The position numbers and the translations under genes are program-made. A stretch of 60,772 bases of DNA. Origin: DATESN01 sp035270785. GTDB lineage: Bacteria; Bacillota; Clostridia; Lachnospirales; Lachnospiraceae. Each line of letters begins with the position of its first letter. Position 1 is the first letter of the stretch. The stretch lies in assembly GCA_035270785.1 (NCBI GenBank), contig DATESN010000045.1, positions 1-60,772 on the forward strand, given 5' to 3'. Under the pieces are notes generated by a model. It saw only the letters and a program-made list of their open reading frames with translations. It had not been told where the DNA came from and searched no databases. Below, in pieces: positions 1-8,655 of the stretch.

Positions 1-477
1 CTTGCAGAAAAGGTTTCCAAAGAAGTGGATTCATTTCTACAAATATTGCCACGAAGAGAAATTATAGAAAAGTCCCTAGATAATTATGGATATATCCTAG
101 TTGCAAAGACCATGGAAGATGCCATAGAAGCGGCAAACGAAATTGCATCCGAACATTTAGAGATACTAACCAAAGATCCTTTTGGAATGATGACGAAAAT
201 CAAAAATGCAGGGGCAATCTTCCTAGGGGAATATTCTTCGGAACCTCTAGGCGACTATTTTGCTGGTCCAAATCATATTTTACCCACAAATGGTACATCT
301 AAATTCTTTTCACCTTTAAGTGTGGATGATTTTGTTAAAAAAAGTAGTATTATTTCTTACTCCAAAGAAGCGTTAGAAGCAGTCCATAAAGATATTGAAC
401 TTTTTGCAACAAAAGAGGGATTGACGGCTCACGCAAACTCAATTAAAGTTAGATTTGAAGATGAACACAATAAATAA
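1..477 (+). CDS. hisD: Histidinol dehydrogenase, C-terminal part (5' cut by window)
   Basis: The reading frame is open from base 1, so the gene starts outside the window. It catalyses the last two steps of histidine synthesis, histidinol to histidine with NAD, in the cytoplasm. The visible 158 residues hold the conserved HisD block EPLGDYFAGPNHILPT, followed by FSPLSVDDFVKKSS, which is the C-terminal part of the family signature containing active-site histidines. The stop lies 20 bases before hisB, so the two are co-transcribed. Family assignment is secure; only the N-terminus is unseen. Confidence 0.95.
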   Translation, partial: LAEKVSKEVDSFLQILPRREIIEKSLDNYGYILVAKTMEDAIEAANEIASEHLEILTKDPFGMMTKIKNAGAIFLGEYSSEPLGDYFAGPNHILPTNGTSKFFSPLSVDDFVKKSSIISYSKEALEAVHKDIELFATKEGLTAHANSIKVRFEDEHNK

Positions 478-497
478 TATGAAAAGGGGTCCTAATT

Positions 498-1097
498 ATG
501 GCTATAACAAATATTAGATCATCAAAAATCACTCGAAAGACCAAAGAAACAGATATTAACTTATCCTTCTTCATTGATGGGGGTGGAAAATCTAATGTTG
601 ATACAGGAATTGGTTTCTTCGATCATATGTTAGAAGGTTTTTCCAAACATGGTTTTTTTGATTTGGAATTAAAAATAGCCGGGGATTTAAATGTAGACGG
701 ACATCACACAGTGGAAGATTGTGGAATTGTGCTTGGTTTGGCCATAAAAGAAGCGATGGGAGATAAAAAGGGGATTAAAAGATACGGCTCTTTTATCCTT
801 CCCATGGATGAAGCCTTGGTGCTCTGTGCAATTGACTTATGTGGAAGACCCTATTTAGATTTTGATTGTGCCTTTAGTGTTGATAAAGTTGGTTATTTAG
901 ATACTGAGTTAATTAAAGAGTTTTTCTATGCTATTTCTTATAGCGCGGGAATGAATTTACATATTAAGTTACTGTCTGGAACAAACAATCATCATATGAT
1001 TGAAGCAATGTTCAAAGCTTTTGCAAAAGCACTAGATATTGCTACCAGTTATGATGAAAGAATCACCGATGTTTTAAGTACAAAAGGTATTTTATAG
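498..1097 (+). CDS. hisB: Imidazoleglycerol-phosphate dehydratase
   Basis: HisB dehydrates imidazole-glycerol phosphate to imidazole-acetol phosphate. At 199 aa it is the usual length for the monofunctional enzyme, without the phosphatase domain found in enterobacteria. The two metal-binding histidine blocks are present: GIGFFDHML then DGHHTVED near residues 37-74, and NNHHMIEAMFKA near residues 163-174. An AAAAGGGG ribosome site precedes the ATG. It lies in an operon with hisD upstream and the hisIE fusion 31 bases downstream. Confidence 0.96.
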   Translation: MAITNIRSSKITRKTKETDINLSFFIDGGGKSNVDTGIGFFDHMLEGFSKHGFFDLELKIAGDLNVDGHHTVEDCGIVLGLAIKEAMGDKKGIKRYGSFILPMDEALVLCAIDLCGRPYLDFDCAFSVDKVGYLDTELIKEFFYAISYSAGMNLHIKLLSGTNNHHMIEAMFKAFAKALDIATSYDERITDVLSTKGIL

Positions 1098-1128
1098 TCT
1101 ATACTTATATACGAAATGGAGAAATATA

Positions 1129-2412
1129 ATGAATTATAAGAAATTTATCCCTTGTATTTATTTATTAAAAGGAAATGCTGTTAGAAGTTTTCGCGATTCC
1201 ACAGTCATTAACATGAATCCTAGTGAACTTGCAAAATTTTATAGTGATAATCATGCGGATGAAATCATTGTATTTGATTTATCAACAGATGATTTGGATC
1301 ACGAAGAAGCGATTTGCATGATCAAACATATCTGCATCATGAGTGAAGTACCTATCATTGGAGCTGGTAATGTAAATCGTATGGAAGATATTAAAAAATT
1401 GATTTATGCTGGATGTAAAAAAGCTGTTTTAAACTTTAGCAGACAAGATAATATAAAACTTACACAAGAAGTATCAAAAAAATTTGGCAAAGAGAAAATA
1501 ATAGCAGCTATTTCAGATATTGCAACCTTTAAGCAATATCAAGATATCATACAGGAATACATCAGCGAAGTTCTTCTTGTTAATGAAAATAACTTAAAGG
1601 AATTTATAAAAGTTGGAAATATTCCAATGATTTCAATGATACCAGAGGTTTCACTTGATAAAATGATGGAATATCTGAATTTCCCCTCTATTAGTGGAAT
1701 AACTGGTGAAATTATCAATTCCAATGCCAAAGAAATCAACTCTTTAAAACACTTATGTTCAGAAAATGGGATTACCGTTCATAATTTTGACAACGCTACA
1801 AAATGGTCGGAATTTAAGCTAAATTCAGATGGGATGATTCCTGTTATTGTTCAAGATTATATTACAAGTGATGTTTTAATGGTTGCTTATATGAATGAAG
1901 AGGCATATCAACAAACTTTAAAATCTGGTAAAATGACCTATTATAGCCGTAGTCGAGAAGAATTATGGCTTAAGGGTGATACAAGTGGTCATTATCAATA
2001 TGTAAAATCACTTACTGCTGATTGTGATATGGATACTATTTTAGCTAAAGTCTCACAGGTTGGTGCCGCTTGCCATACAGGAAGTTACAGTTGCTTTTTT
2101 AATGAAATCGTGAAAAAGGAATATGAAGAAACAAATCCATTAAAGGTTTTTGAAAGCGTGTTTGCCGTGATTAAGGATCGAAAGATTCATCCAAAAGATG
2201 GTTCTTATACAAATTATCTTTTTGATAAAGGAATTGATAAAATTCTAAAAAAGCTAGGGGAAGAAGCTACCGAAATCGTAATTGCTTCTAAAAATCCAAA
2301 TTCCGATGAAATCAAATATGAGATTTCAGATTTTCTTTACCACATGATGGTTCTTATGGTGGAAAAAGGAGTTTCTTGGGAAGAGATTACAACAGAGTTA
2401 GCAAATAGATGA
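1129..2412 (+). CDS. hisIE: HisF/HisA-like domain fused to bifunctional HisIE
   Basis: The 427-aa protein has three parts. Residues 1 to about 220 are a TIM-barrel resembling HisF/HisA. Residues about 230-325 are phosphoribosyl-AMP cyclohydrolase (HisI), with WLKGDTSGH and the metal-binding DCDMD and ACHTGSYSC motifs. Residues about 340-427 are phosphoribosyl-ATP pyrophosphatase (HisE), with KLGEEATEIVIA. HisIE performs steps 2 and 3 of the pathway. The barrel appears catalytically dead: the first HisF aspartate (IPCLDV) is a tyrosine here (IPCIYL), and the second (VVAID) is a serine (IAAIS). A stabilising or docking role is my inference. A terminator follows, so this ends the his operon. Confidence 0.9.
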   Translation: MNYKKFIPCIYLLKGNAVRSFRDSTVINMNPSELAKFYSDNHADEIIVFDLSTDDLDHEEAICMIKHICIMSEVPIIGAGNVNRMEDIKKLIYAGCKKAVLNFSRQDNIKLTQEVSKKFGKEKIIAAISDIATFKQYQDIIQEYISEVLLVNENNLKEFIKVGNIPMISMIPEVSLDKMMEYLNFPSISGITGEIINSNAKEINSLKHLCSENGITVHNFDNATKWSEFKLNSDGMIPVIVQDYITSDVLMVAYMNEEAYQQTLKSGKMTYYSRSREELWLKGDTSGHYQYVKSLTADCDMDTILAKVSQVGAACHTGSYSCFFNEIVKKEYEETNPLKVFESVFAVIKDRKIHPKDGSYTNYLFDKGIDKILKKLGEEATEIVIASKNPNSDEIKYEISDFLYHMMVLMVEKGVSWEEITTELANR

Positions 2413-2440
2413 CAATTAGACAATGAATTTCGTACATAGT

Positions 2441-2485
2441 AAAAAGACTGTATTTATTATTTTAGCATAAGTACAGTCTTTTTTT
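2441..2485 (+). terminator. Rho-independent terminator of the his operon
   Basis: The arms AAAGACTGTA (2443-2452) and TACAGTCTTT (2472-2481) form a 10-bp perfect stem followed by a T tract. It sits 30 bases after the hisIE stop and separates the his operon from the next unit. Confidence 0.88.
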
Positions 2486-2554
2486 CATAGAAATAGTGTG
2501 AGAAATGTAATATGGCAAATTAAAATATGTTATTAATTGGCTTAAAGGAGGAGA

Positions 2555-2929
2555 ATGGATTCCATATCAACCGACCAAAAATTAGAATTAATAAAATCAA
2601 TACGAAATGAAAATTCTATCAATTATGAAAAGATAAATCATCGTGTTGGTCTTTTATACGGAAATGAAAAAAGAAGCCAAGAAGAAACTATGGAGGATAC
2701 TACGAATCCCACTGTCTTTCATTCTGTTAAACTTAGATTTTTATTAGCCTTTCTTATTTTTGGTGTTTTTTTCATCTGGGATAAACAGGATATTAGTGTA
2801 ATGGGATACCATTCTTCAGAATTTGTGGATTTTATTAAAAAGGATTTTAATTTGAATACATTTGATTTTATAGAAGATATCACTTATAATTTAAATCATT
2901 ATATGAAAATCGAGGTTACAAATGAATAA
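2555..2929 (+). CDS. Small single-pass membrane protein, unknown function
   Basis: I do not recognise this 124-aa protein. It has a charged N-terminal half rich in Lys, Glu and Asn, one hydrophobic segment at about residues 62-76 (FLLAFLIFGVFFIW), and a short C-terminal tail. A strong AAAGGAGGA site lies only a few bases before the ATG, so initiation is clearly signalled. Its stop overlaps the start of the next radical-SAM gene by 8 bases, which implies translational coupling. It heads a five-gene run ending with the NUDIX gene. Confidence 0.75.
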   Translation: MDSISTDQKLELIKSIRNENSINYEKINHRVGLLYGNEKRSQEETMEDTTNPTVFHSVKLRFLLAFLIFGVFFIWDKQDISVMGYHSSEFVDFIKKDFNLNTFDFIEDITYNLNHYMKIEVTNE

Positions 2930-4796
2930 TTTAGCACTAGAGGATGAACTTTTATTAAAAATCGAAAAACCTGCAAGATATATTGGAAATGAAGTAAATA
3001 GTATTACAAAAGATTTGGCACAAGTGGATGTTCGTTTCGCTATGTGCTTTCCTGATGTGTATGAGATTGGGATGTCACATCTTGGAATACAAATTTTATA
3101 TGATATGTTAAATAGTTTTGATGGTGTTTGGTGTGAAAGAGTCTATTCCCCATGGATCGATTTAGATATCATTATGAGGGACAAAAAGATTCCACTTTTT
3201 GCACTAGAATCCCAAGACCCGATTAAGCATTTTGATTTTCTTGGAATTACCATTCAATATGAAATGTGCTATACCAATATTCTCCAGATTCTAGACTTAG
3301 GAGGAATACCAATTTTTTCTAAAGATAGGACGAAAGAGCATCCTATTGTAATTGGTGGAGGCCCTTGTACCTATAATCCAGAACCTATCGCAGATTTTTT
3401 TGATATCTTTTATATTGGAGAAGGAGAAACGGTATTTAAAGATGTAATAGACACTTATCAGAACTTTAAAAAAGAAGGAAGATCTAGAATCGACTTTTTA
3501 ATTGCAGCAGCCCAAATACCAGGTATGTATGTTCCCAGTTTATATAATGTGACCTATCACGAAGATGGAACAATTCAATCATTTACGCCTACCATTTCAA
3601 ATATTCCAAACACCATAAAAAAAGAAATTGTTATGGATGTAACCAATACGTATTACCCTATGAAACCTGTTGTTCCTTTCATTAAAGTTACCCAGGACCG
3701 TGTTGTACTTGAAATTCAACGTGGCTGCATACGTGGTTGCCGTTTTTGTCAAGCAGGACAACTTTATAGACCCGTGAGAGAACGGGATGTAGAAGTGTTA
3801 AAAAAATATGCCATGGAAATGTTAGATAATACGGGACATGAAGAAATATCTCTTAGTTCCCTAAGTTCTAGTGATTATTCTAAACTAGGGGAATTAGTAG
3901 ACTTCTTAATAGAAGAATGTAATCATAAAAAAATCAATATTTCTCTACCATCCTTAAGAATTGATGCCTTTTCATTAGATATCATGAGCAAAGTACAGGA
4001 TGTACGAAAAAGTAGTCTTACCTTTGCTCCAGAAGCTGGAAGTCAACGAATGAGAGATGTTATAAACAAGGGATTGACTGAGGAAGTCATTCTCAAAGGT
4101 GCTGCAGAGGCTTTCGAAGGTGGTTGGAATCGTGTAAAACTATATTTTATGTTAGGATTACCTGGGGAAACGGAAGAGGACATTAAAGAGATTGGAGAAT
4201 TATCTAATAAAATAGCTGCAACCTTTTTTGAAGTTGTCCCAAAAGAAAAGCGAACAGGTAAAATTCAAATTGTTGTAAGTTCTTCTTTCTTCATTCCAAA
4301 ACCATTTACTCCTTTTCAATGGGCTCCTATGAACACAAAACAACAATTTATTGACAAAGCATATGTCGCTAAAAAGTCCATTATGAATCAACTAAATCAA
4401 AAAAGTATTAAGTACAATTGGCACGAAACTGATGTCAGTGTGATGGAAGGTGTTTTTGCAAGAGGGGATCGAAAAGTGGGACAAGTTATTTATAATGCCT
4501 ACAAAAAAGGATGTCTTTTTGATGCTTGGGGGGAACATTACAAACATGATATTTGGTTGCAATGCTTCGAAGAATGTAACCTAAGTATTGATTTTTATAC
4601 TACAAGGGAACGCTCTTTGGATGAGACATTTCCTTGGGATTTCATTGACTGTGGCGTTAATAAGGAATTTTTAAAACGTGAATGGCAACATTCTTTAAAG
4701 GAAGAAGTTTCCCCTAATTGTCGTATACAGTGTCAAGCATGTGGAGCCAATCAGTTTGGTTGCGGCGTATGTTTTGAAGATAATGGAGGCTGCTAA
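2922..4796 (+). CDS. B12-binding-type radical SAM protein, TIGR03960 family
   Basis: This is a 624-aa radical S-adenosylmethionine protein. The [4Fe-4S] motif CxxxCxxC is visible as C269-IRG-C273-RF-C276, preceded by EIQRG. The N-terminal ~190 residues contain FPDVYEIGMSHLG and GIGG-like GGGP elements of a cobalamin-binding-like fold, and the C-terminus ends in a cysteine-rich tail (CQACGANQFGCGVC) that could hold another cluster. Its substrate is unknown. It overlaps the preceding small gene and is followed 2 bases later by its usual partner (TIGR03936 type), then RNase E/G. That conserved trio suggests a link to RNA processing or modification, which is inference. Confidence 0.88.
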   Translation: MNNLALEDELLLKIEKPARYIGNEVNSITKDLAQVDVRFAMCFPDVYEIGMSHLGIQILYDMLNSFDGVWCERVYSPWIDLDIIMRDKKIPLFALESQDPIKHFDFLGITIQYEMCYTNILQILDLGGIPIFSKDRTKEHPIVIGGGPCTYNPEPIADFFDIFYIGEGETVFKDVIDTYQNFKKEGRSRIDFLIAAAQIPGMYVPSLYNVTYHEDGTIQSFTPTISNIPNTIKKEIVMDVTNTYYPMKPVVPFIKVTQDRVVLEIQRGCIRGCRFCQAGQLYRPVRERDVEVLKKYAMEMLDNTGHEEISLSSLSSSDYSKLGELVDFLIEECNHKKINISLPSLRIDAFSLDIMSKVQDVRKSSLTFAPEAGSQRMRDVINKGLTEEVILKGAAEAFEGGWNRVKLYFMLGLPGETEEDIKEIGELSNKIAATFFEVVPKEKRTGKIQIVVSSSFFIPKPFTPFQWAPMNTKQQFIDKAYVAKKSIMNQLNQKSIKYNWHETDVSVMEGVFARGDRKVGQVIYNAYKKGCLFDAWGEHYKHDIWLQCFEECNLSIDFYTTRERSLDETFPWDFIDCGVNKEFLKREWQHSLKEEVSPNCRIQCQACGANQFGCGVCFEDNGGC

Positions 4797-4798
4797 TT

Positions 4799-5506
4799 AT
4801 GAAGTTACGAATAAAATTCACGAAGTCTGGATCCATGAAATTCATTGGGCACCTAGATATGATGAGATACTTTCAAAAAGCAATTCGTAGGGCCAAACTA
4901 GACGTTATCTATACGGGTGGATATAGCCCCCATCAAATTATGTCATTTGCAGCTCCTTTGGGTGTTGGTCTTGAAAGTAATGGAGAATATCTTGATATAG
5001 AAGTTAATTCTGTTACAACAAGTACGGAAATGATAAACCAATTAAATAGCGTTATGGTAGATGGAATAGAGATATTAAGTATGAAGGAGCTCCCTACAGA
5101 CGCAGGTAATGCAATGGCAAGTGTTGCGGCGGCTAGCTATTTAGTTAAATTTCGCAGTGGAAAGCTCCCTCCTTTTGACTTATACAGTCAACTAGAGATT
5201 TTGAAGAAAATGGAATCTATCATTATCGTAAAACAAACAAAAAAGAGTAGTGCTGAACTTGACTTGAAGCCATTTATTTTCGACTTAAGGAAAGTGGAAG
5301 ATAAAGATGAAATTTATATGTTTGTAGATTCTAGTAGTGCCGGTAATATAAAGCCAAAATATGTGATTGATGCATTATATGCCATAAACAATATGGTATT
5401 AGATGAATTTGATTTACAAATTACAAGACTGGATACGTATACGAATATAGGAACAGATGACAAAAAGAATCTTGTTCCATTGGATTCCATAGGAGATGAT
5501 TTCTAA
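4799..5506 (+). CDS. TIGR03936-family protein (DUF2344) paired with radical SAM gene
   Basis: This 235-aa protein begins with the family hallmark RIKFTKSGSMKFIGHLDMMR and contains GGYSPHQIMSFAAPLGVG. It is encoded as a separate gene here; in other lineages it can be fused to the C-terminus of the upstream radical SAM protein. Spacing is 2 bases from that gene, and the stop overlaps the next start as TAATG. The function is unknown, but it presumably forms a complex with the radical SAM partner. Confidence 0.88.
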   Translation: MKLRIKFTKSGSMKFIGHLDMMRYFQKAIRRAKLDVIYTGGYSPHQIMSFAAPLGVGLESNGEYLDIEVNSVTTSTEMINQLNSVMVDGIEILSMKELPTDAGNAMASVAAASYLVKFRSGKLPPFDLYSQLEILKKMESIIIVKQTKKSSAELDLKPFIFDLRKVEDKDEIYMFVDSSSAGNIKPKYVIDALYAINNMVLDEFDLQITRLDTYTNIGTDDKKNLVPLDSIGDDF

Positions 5507-6753
5507 TGATTCATAGTAGTTTTGTCATTACACATTATAAGAATGGTATTATTTCCGCCTTAATTAAAGATAATAAACTAGAACATATTAATTATTTTGA
5601 TATAGAAAATAATGATTTAGCAGTGGGAAACATTTTCATTGGAAAAGTTTCCAATGTTGTGAAAAATATGAATGCCGCCTTTGTGGAAGTAAAACCTGGA
5701 ATCAATTGTTTTTTACCCATTGATTCTACTTTAAATCCAAAATTACTAAATCGAATATTTGACGGAAGATTAATAGCCGGTGACGAACTATTAGTTCAAA
5801 TTAATCGGGAAGCAATTAAAACAAAGGATCCTTTAATCACAACCAATATATCCATATCTGGACAATATAGTGTATGTACCTATGGAAATAGGAAAATTGG
5901 GTTCTCTAGTAAATTATCCAAATCAAACAAAGAACTTGTAAAAACATATTTACAAGAGGAGTGTTCTTCCCTTCAAATTCAAAACAAAAACGGTGTTCTG
6001 AAGTCGAAAGAAGAGTTTGGCATTGTTATTAGAACAAATGTATCCACCCTGTTACCAGATCACTTAGATTTATTAAACGATGAATTGGCAAAACTGAAAG
6101 ATCAATTAGTTCATCTGATAGATATTGCATCTAAAAGAACCTGTTTTAGTAAATTGGTAGAAGCACCTCCAAAATATTTAGAACTTTTAAAAAATCTATA
6201 TGAATCTAATTATGATAAAGTGGTTACGGATTCCAAATCCATCTTTGATTCCTGTAAACAGTATCTAGAGGAAAACAATAAGGAAAGTCTTACTAAGTTA
6301 TCCTTTTATCAAGATGAAAAGCTTCCTTTGTTCAATTTATATGGTTTAGACAGCAAGATTTCTGAAGCGTTAAACAAAAAGGTATGGTTAAAATCTGGAG
6401 GATATCTAGTCATTGAACCTACTGAAGCATTGATTGTAATTGATGTAAATTCAGGTAAGTTTTCTGGTAAGGTTTCAAAAGCAGATGCTATTTTCCAAAT
6501 CAATATGGAAGCGGCAGAGGAAATGGCACACCAGCTAAAGCTTCGTAATTTATCAGGCATCATCATTGTAGATTTTATAAATATGGACAATCCCCTTTAT
6601 AAGGAACAGTTAATAAATAAAATACGTGAACTGATTAAAAAAGATAGTATTAAAACTGATTTTATTGATATCACTCCCTTGGGCCTTGTGGAAATCACTC
6701 GCAAAAAAGTGGAAAAATCTTTAAAGGAACAACTGAATCTATCATCAAATTAG
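5506..6753 (+). CDS. rng: Ribonuclease E/G family endoribonuclease
   Basis: This single-strand-specific endoribonuclease of RNA processing and decay is 415 aa long. An S1-like RNA-binding domain occupies about residues 35-110 (GNIFIGKVSNVV, AAFVEV, GINCFLP). Catalytic-domain aspartates are seen in VIDVNSG (D313) and VDFINM (D356), matching the Mg-binding pair of RNase E. The protein ends just after the ITRKK segment, so the zinc-link CPxC of E. coli RNase E/G is absent. It is translationally coupled to the preceding gene by the TAATG overlap. Confidence 0.9.
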   Translation: MIHSSFVITHYKNGIISALIKDNKLEHINYFDIENNDLAVGNIFIGKVSNVVKNMNAAFVEVKPGINCFLPIDSTLNPKLLNRIFDGRLIAGDELLVQINREAIKTKDPLITTNISISGQYSVCTYGNRKIGFSSKLSKSNKELVKTYLQEECSSLQIQNKNGVLKSKEEFGIVIRTNVSTLLPDHLDLLNDELAKLKDQLVHLIDIASKRTCFSKLVEAPPKYLELLKNLYESNYDKVVTDSKSIFDSCKQYLEENNKESLTKLSFYQDEKLPLFNLYGLDSKISEALNKKVWLKSGGYLVIEPTEALIVIDVNSGKFSGKVSKADAIFQINMEAAEEMAHQLKLRNLSGIIIVDFINMDNPLYKEQLINKIRELIKKDSIKTDFIDITPLGLVEITRKKVEKSLKEQLNLSSN

Positions 6754-6775
6754 AAGACATACCAATGTATGTAGA

Positions 6776-7342
6776 ATGGATATAACAATGAAATTTATAA
6801 AACTAGAAAAAGTGAAAGATGGCAAATACCTTAAAAACTATGAAGTGACCTACCTTAATAAAGTAGGAAATGAAAAAAAATATGAAATTGTTAGCAGAAA
6901 AGAACTTTCTTCTATGGAAGATTTAGGAAAGATACCTAGTGGAGTATCTATCGTTGCTACAAAAGATAATAAGATGCTTCTATTAAAAGAATTTAGAATG
7001 AGTCTCAATAAATCCATTTTTAATTTATGTGCAGGTATGATAGATGAAGGTGAGACCATTGAACAATGCATCAGAAGAGAACTTTATGAAGAAACAGGTT
7101 TATCTGTTGGTAAAATAACAAAAATATTACCTCCTTCTTTTTCAGCAGTAGGGTTTTCTGATATATCAACTTACATTGCCTTTGTAGAGGCTACTGGTGA
7201 ATTTTCAGATCATACCTCGGATAATGAGAAAATAAGTTGCTCTTTTTATTCAAAAGAAGAACTAGCCATTTTATTAGAAACAGAAGAATTTAGCTCAAGA
7301 AGTCAAATGGCAGCCTATTTTTTCAGCAATTCCGTATTTTAA
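6776..7342 (+). CDS. NUDIX hydrolase, ADP-ribose pyrophosphatase-like
   Basis: The 188-aa protein carries a complete Nudix box (G-x5-E-x7-RE-U-xEE-x-GU) at about residues 87-109, seen as GMIDEGE then RRELYEETGL. The sequence around it, LLLKEFRMSLN and AGMIDEGE, is typical of ADP-sugar pyrophosphatases that clear ADP-ribose. Substrate specificity is not proved by sequence. The start could be this ATG or the one 12 bases on (MKFIKLEK); neither has a strong ribosome site. It is the last gene of the run that starts at 2555. Confidence 0.88.
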   Translation: MDITMKFIKLEKVKDGKYLKNYEVTYLNKVGNEKKYEIVSRKELSSMEDLGKIPSGVSIVATKDNKMLLLKEFRMSLNKSIFNLCAGMIDEGETIEQCIRRELYEETGLSVGKITKILPPSFSAVGFSDISTYIAFVEATGEFSDHTSDNEKISCSFYSKEELAILLETEEFSSRSQMAAYFFSNSVF

Positions 7343-7416
7343 ATAATCAATTAGTAAATCATTTATAGGTCTATAAAAAACAATCGAAAAATTATAATCA
7401 TGTCAATAAAAAATAC

Positions 7417-7445
7417 TTGACATATTTTTTTGACAGTGCTATTAT
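7417..7445 (+). promoter_or_regulatory. Sigma-A promoter for the rplU operon
   Basis: TTGACA (7417-7422) and TATTAT (7440-7445) are separated by exactly 17 bases, close to the vegetative consensus. It is about 100 bases upstream of rplU, leaving a long leader. Confidence 0.85.
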
Positions 7446-7449
7446 ATGT

Positions 7450-7546
7450 GAGTATGCCGCATAGCGTGGTTATAAGTGTATCAATTTTTGTATCATAAAT
7501 CTTGATATCACCAAAGCTAGCGAGTAATTAAAGTGGGAGGTACCCT
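7450..7546 (+). promoter_or_regulatory. Long 5' leader of rplU, probable L21 leader RNA
   Basis: About 95 untranslated bases separate the promoter from the rplU ATG. They hold inverted-repeat potential (for example TGTATCAATTTT against a downstream TTGATATCA) and end in a GGGAGGT ribosome site. Structured leaders upstream of rplU that bind L21 are known in Firmicutes. Identity with that Rfam family is inferred from position, not from an alignment. Confidence 0.5.
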
Positions 7547-7852
7547 ATGTACGCAATTATTGCAACAGGTGGAAAACAATACAAAGTTTCCGAAGGCGAA
7601 TTAATCAAAGTTGAAAAACTCGACGTTGAAGAAGGCGCAGTAATATCTTTTGACCAAGTTATAGCAGTAAGCGATAAAACTCTTAAAGTTGGAGCAGACG
7701 TTGAAAATTCAACTGTAACTGCAACTGTTGTAGCTCATGCAAGAGCTAAAAAAGTGATCGTTTATAAGTATAAGAGAAAGACCGGATATCATAAAAAAAA
7801 TGGTCATAGACAAGCATACACTCAAGTTAAAATTGACAAGATTAATGCTTAA
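7547..7852 (+). CDS. rplU: 50S ribosomal protein L21
   Basis: This 101-aa protein of the large subunit binds 23S rRNA. It starts with the family hallmark MYAIIATGGKQYKV and ends with KRKTGYHKKNGHRQAYTQVKI. Length is normal. GGGAGG lies a few bases before ATG. First gene of the rplU-prp-rpmA operon, driven by a consensus promoter and a long leader. Confidence 0.98.
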   Translation: MYAIIATGGKQYKVSEGELIKVEKLDVEEGAVISFDQVIAVSDKTLKVGADVENSTVTATVVAHARAKKVIVYKYKRKTGYHKKNGHRQAYTQVKIDKINA

Positions 7853-7864
7853 TAGGTAATTCAT

Positions 7865-8191
7865 ATGATTACTATTACAATTTATAAATCCAACGATCAA
7901 TACACAGGGTTTGATTGTCTCGGACATGCAGGTTTTGCAAATTCGGGAAAAGATATTATATGTTCTGCTGTTTCTGTTTTAGTAATTAATACCATTCATT
8001 CTATTGATGTATTAACCAAGCAACAGACTTCTGTAAAAACAGAGGAAAAAAGTGGATTTATACAATATTCTTTATCAGGTCAAACTTTAACAGAAGCCAA
8101 GCTTTTGCTTGATTCTATGATTTTAGGATTACATGAAATCGAAAAACAATATGGTAACAAGTATTTAAAAATCAAATTCAAGGAGGTATAA
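7865..8191 (+). CDS. prp: Ribosomal-processing cysteine protease Prp
   Basis: This is a 108-aa cysteine protease (YsxB family) that removes the N-terminal extension of L27 in Firmicutes and relatives. The catalytic dyad fits H21 in GHAGFANSGKD and C33 in DIICSAVSVL. It lies between rplU and rpmA, its usual place, 12 bases after rplU and 3 bases before rpmA. Its presence predicts a substrate motif in L27, which is indeed there. Confidence 0.93.
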   Translation: MITITIYKSNDQYTGFDCLGHAGFANSGKDIICSAVSVLVINTIHSIDVLTKQQTSVKTEEKSGFIQYSLSGQTLTEAKLLLDSMILGLHEIEKQYGNKYLKIKFKEV

Positions 8192-8194
8192 ACC

Positions 8195-8479
8195 ATGTTA
8201 AATATGAACCTTCAATTTTTCGCTCATAAAAAGGGTGTTGGTTCTACCAGAAATGGTAGAGACTCTGAATCCAAGAGATTGGGTGCGAAAAGAGCTGATG
8301 GACAATTTTGTAGAGCAGGAAACATTTTATTTAGACAACGTGGAACTAAGATTCATCCAGGAATCAATGTAGGTCGCGGTGGTGATGATACATTATTTGC
8401 ATTAGTTGACGGTGTACTTAGATTCGAAAGAAAAGGAAGAGATAAAAAACAAGCTTCCATTTATCCAGTAGAAGACTAG
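8195..8479 (+). CDS. rpmA: 50S ribosomal protein L27 with cleavable N-terminal extension
   Basis: This 94-aa large-subunit protein reaches into the peptidyl-transferase centre. The extended N-terminus MLNMNLQFFAHKKGVGST contains the Prp cleavage motif, with expected cut after the two phenylalanines (F9/A10), so mature L27 would begin AHKKG. A strong AAGGAGG site precedes the ATG. Ends the three-gene operon and is followed by a terminator. Confidence 0.97.
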   Translation: MLNMNLQFFAHKKGVGSTRNGRDSESKRLGAKRADGQFCRAGNILFRQRGTKIHPGINVGRGGDDTLFALVDGVLRFERKGRDKKQASIYPVED

Positions 8480-8492
8480 AAGAATAACCAAG

Positions 8493-8523
8493 AACTTCAA
8501 ACATAATGTTTGAAGTTTTTTTT
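8493..8523 (+). terminator. Rho-independent terminator after rpmA
   Basis: AACTTCAAACA (8493-8503) is the inverted complement of TGTTTGAAGTT (8507-8517), followed by a run of Ts. It separates the ribosomal operon from obgE. Confidence 0.88.
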
Positions 8524-8655
8524 ATAGAAAGTATTTATTTTATCAAAAAAATCGTGTAATATATACAAGTATTGATTATTTTTTTACACATCAGTAATAA
8601 TGTAATTATAGATCATATCCGTTATTATTTTATTTCAGAAAGAAACAGGTGCAAT

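Noticed and set aside
6309..6590. 93-codon minus-strand frame inside rng
   Set aside because: It is antisense to the conserved catalytic core of RNase E/G and has no protein signature.
8572..8655. 28-codon N-terminal extension of obgE
   Set aside because: It precedes the conserved Obg start MFADRAKIYI and lacks a ribosome site; the ATG at 8656 is better placed.
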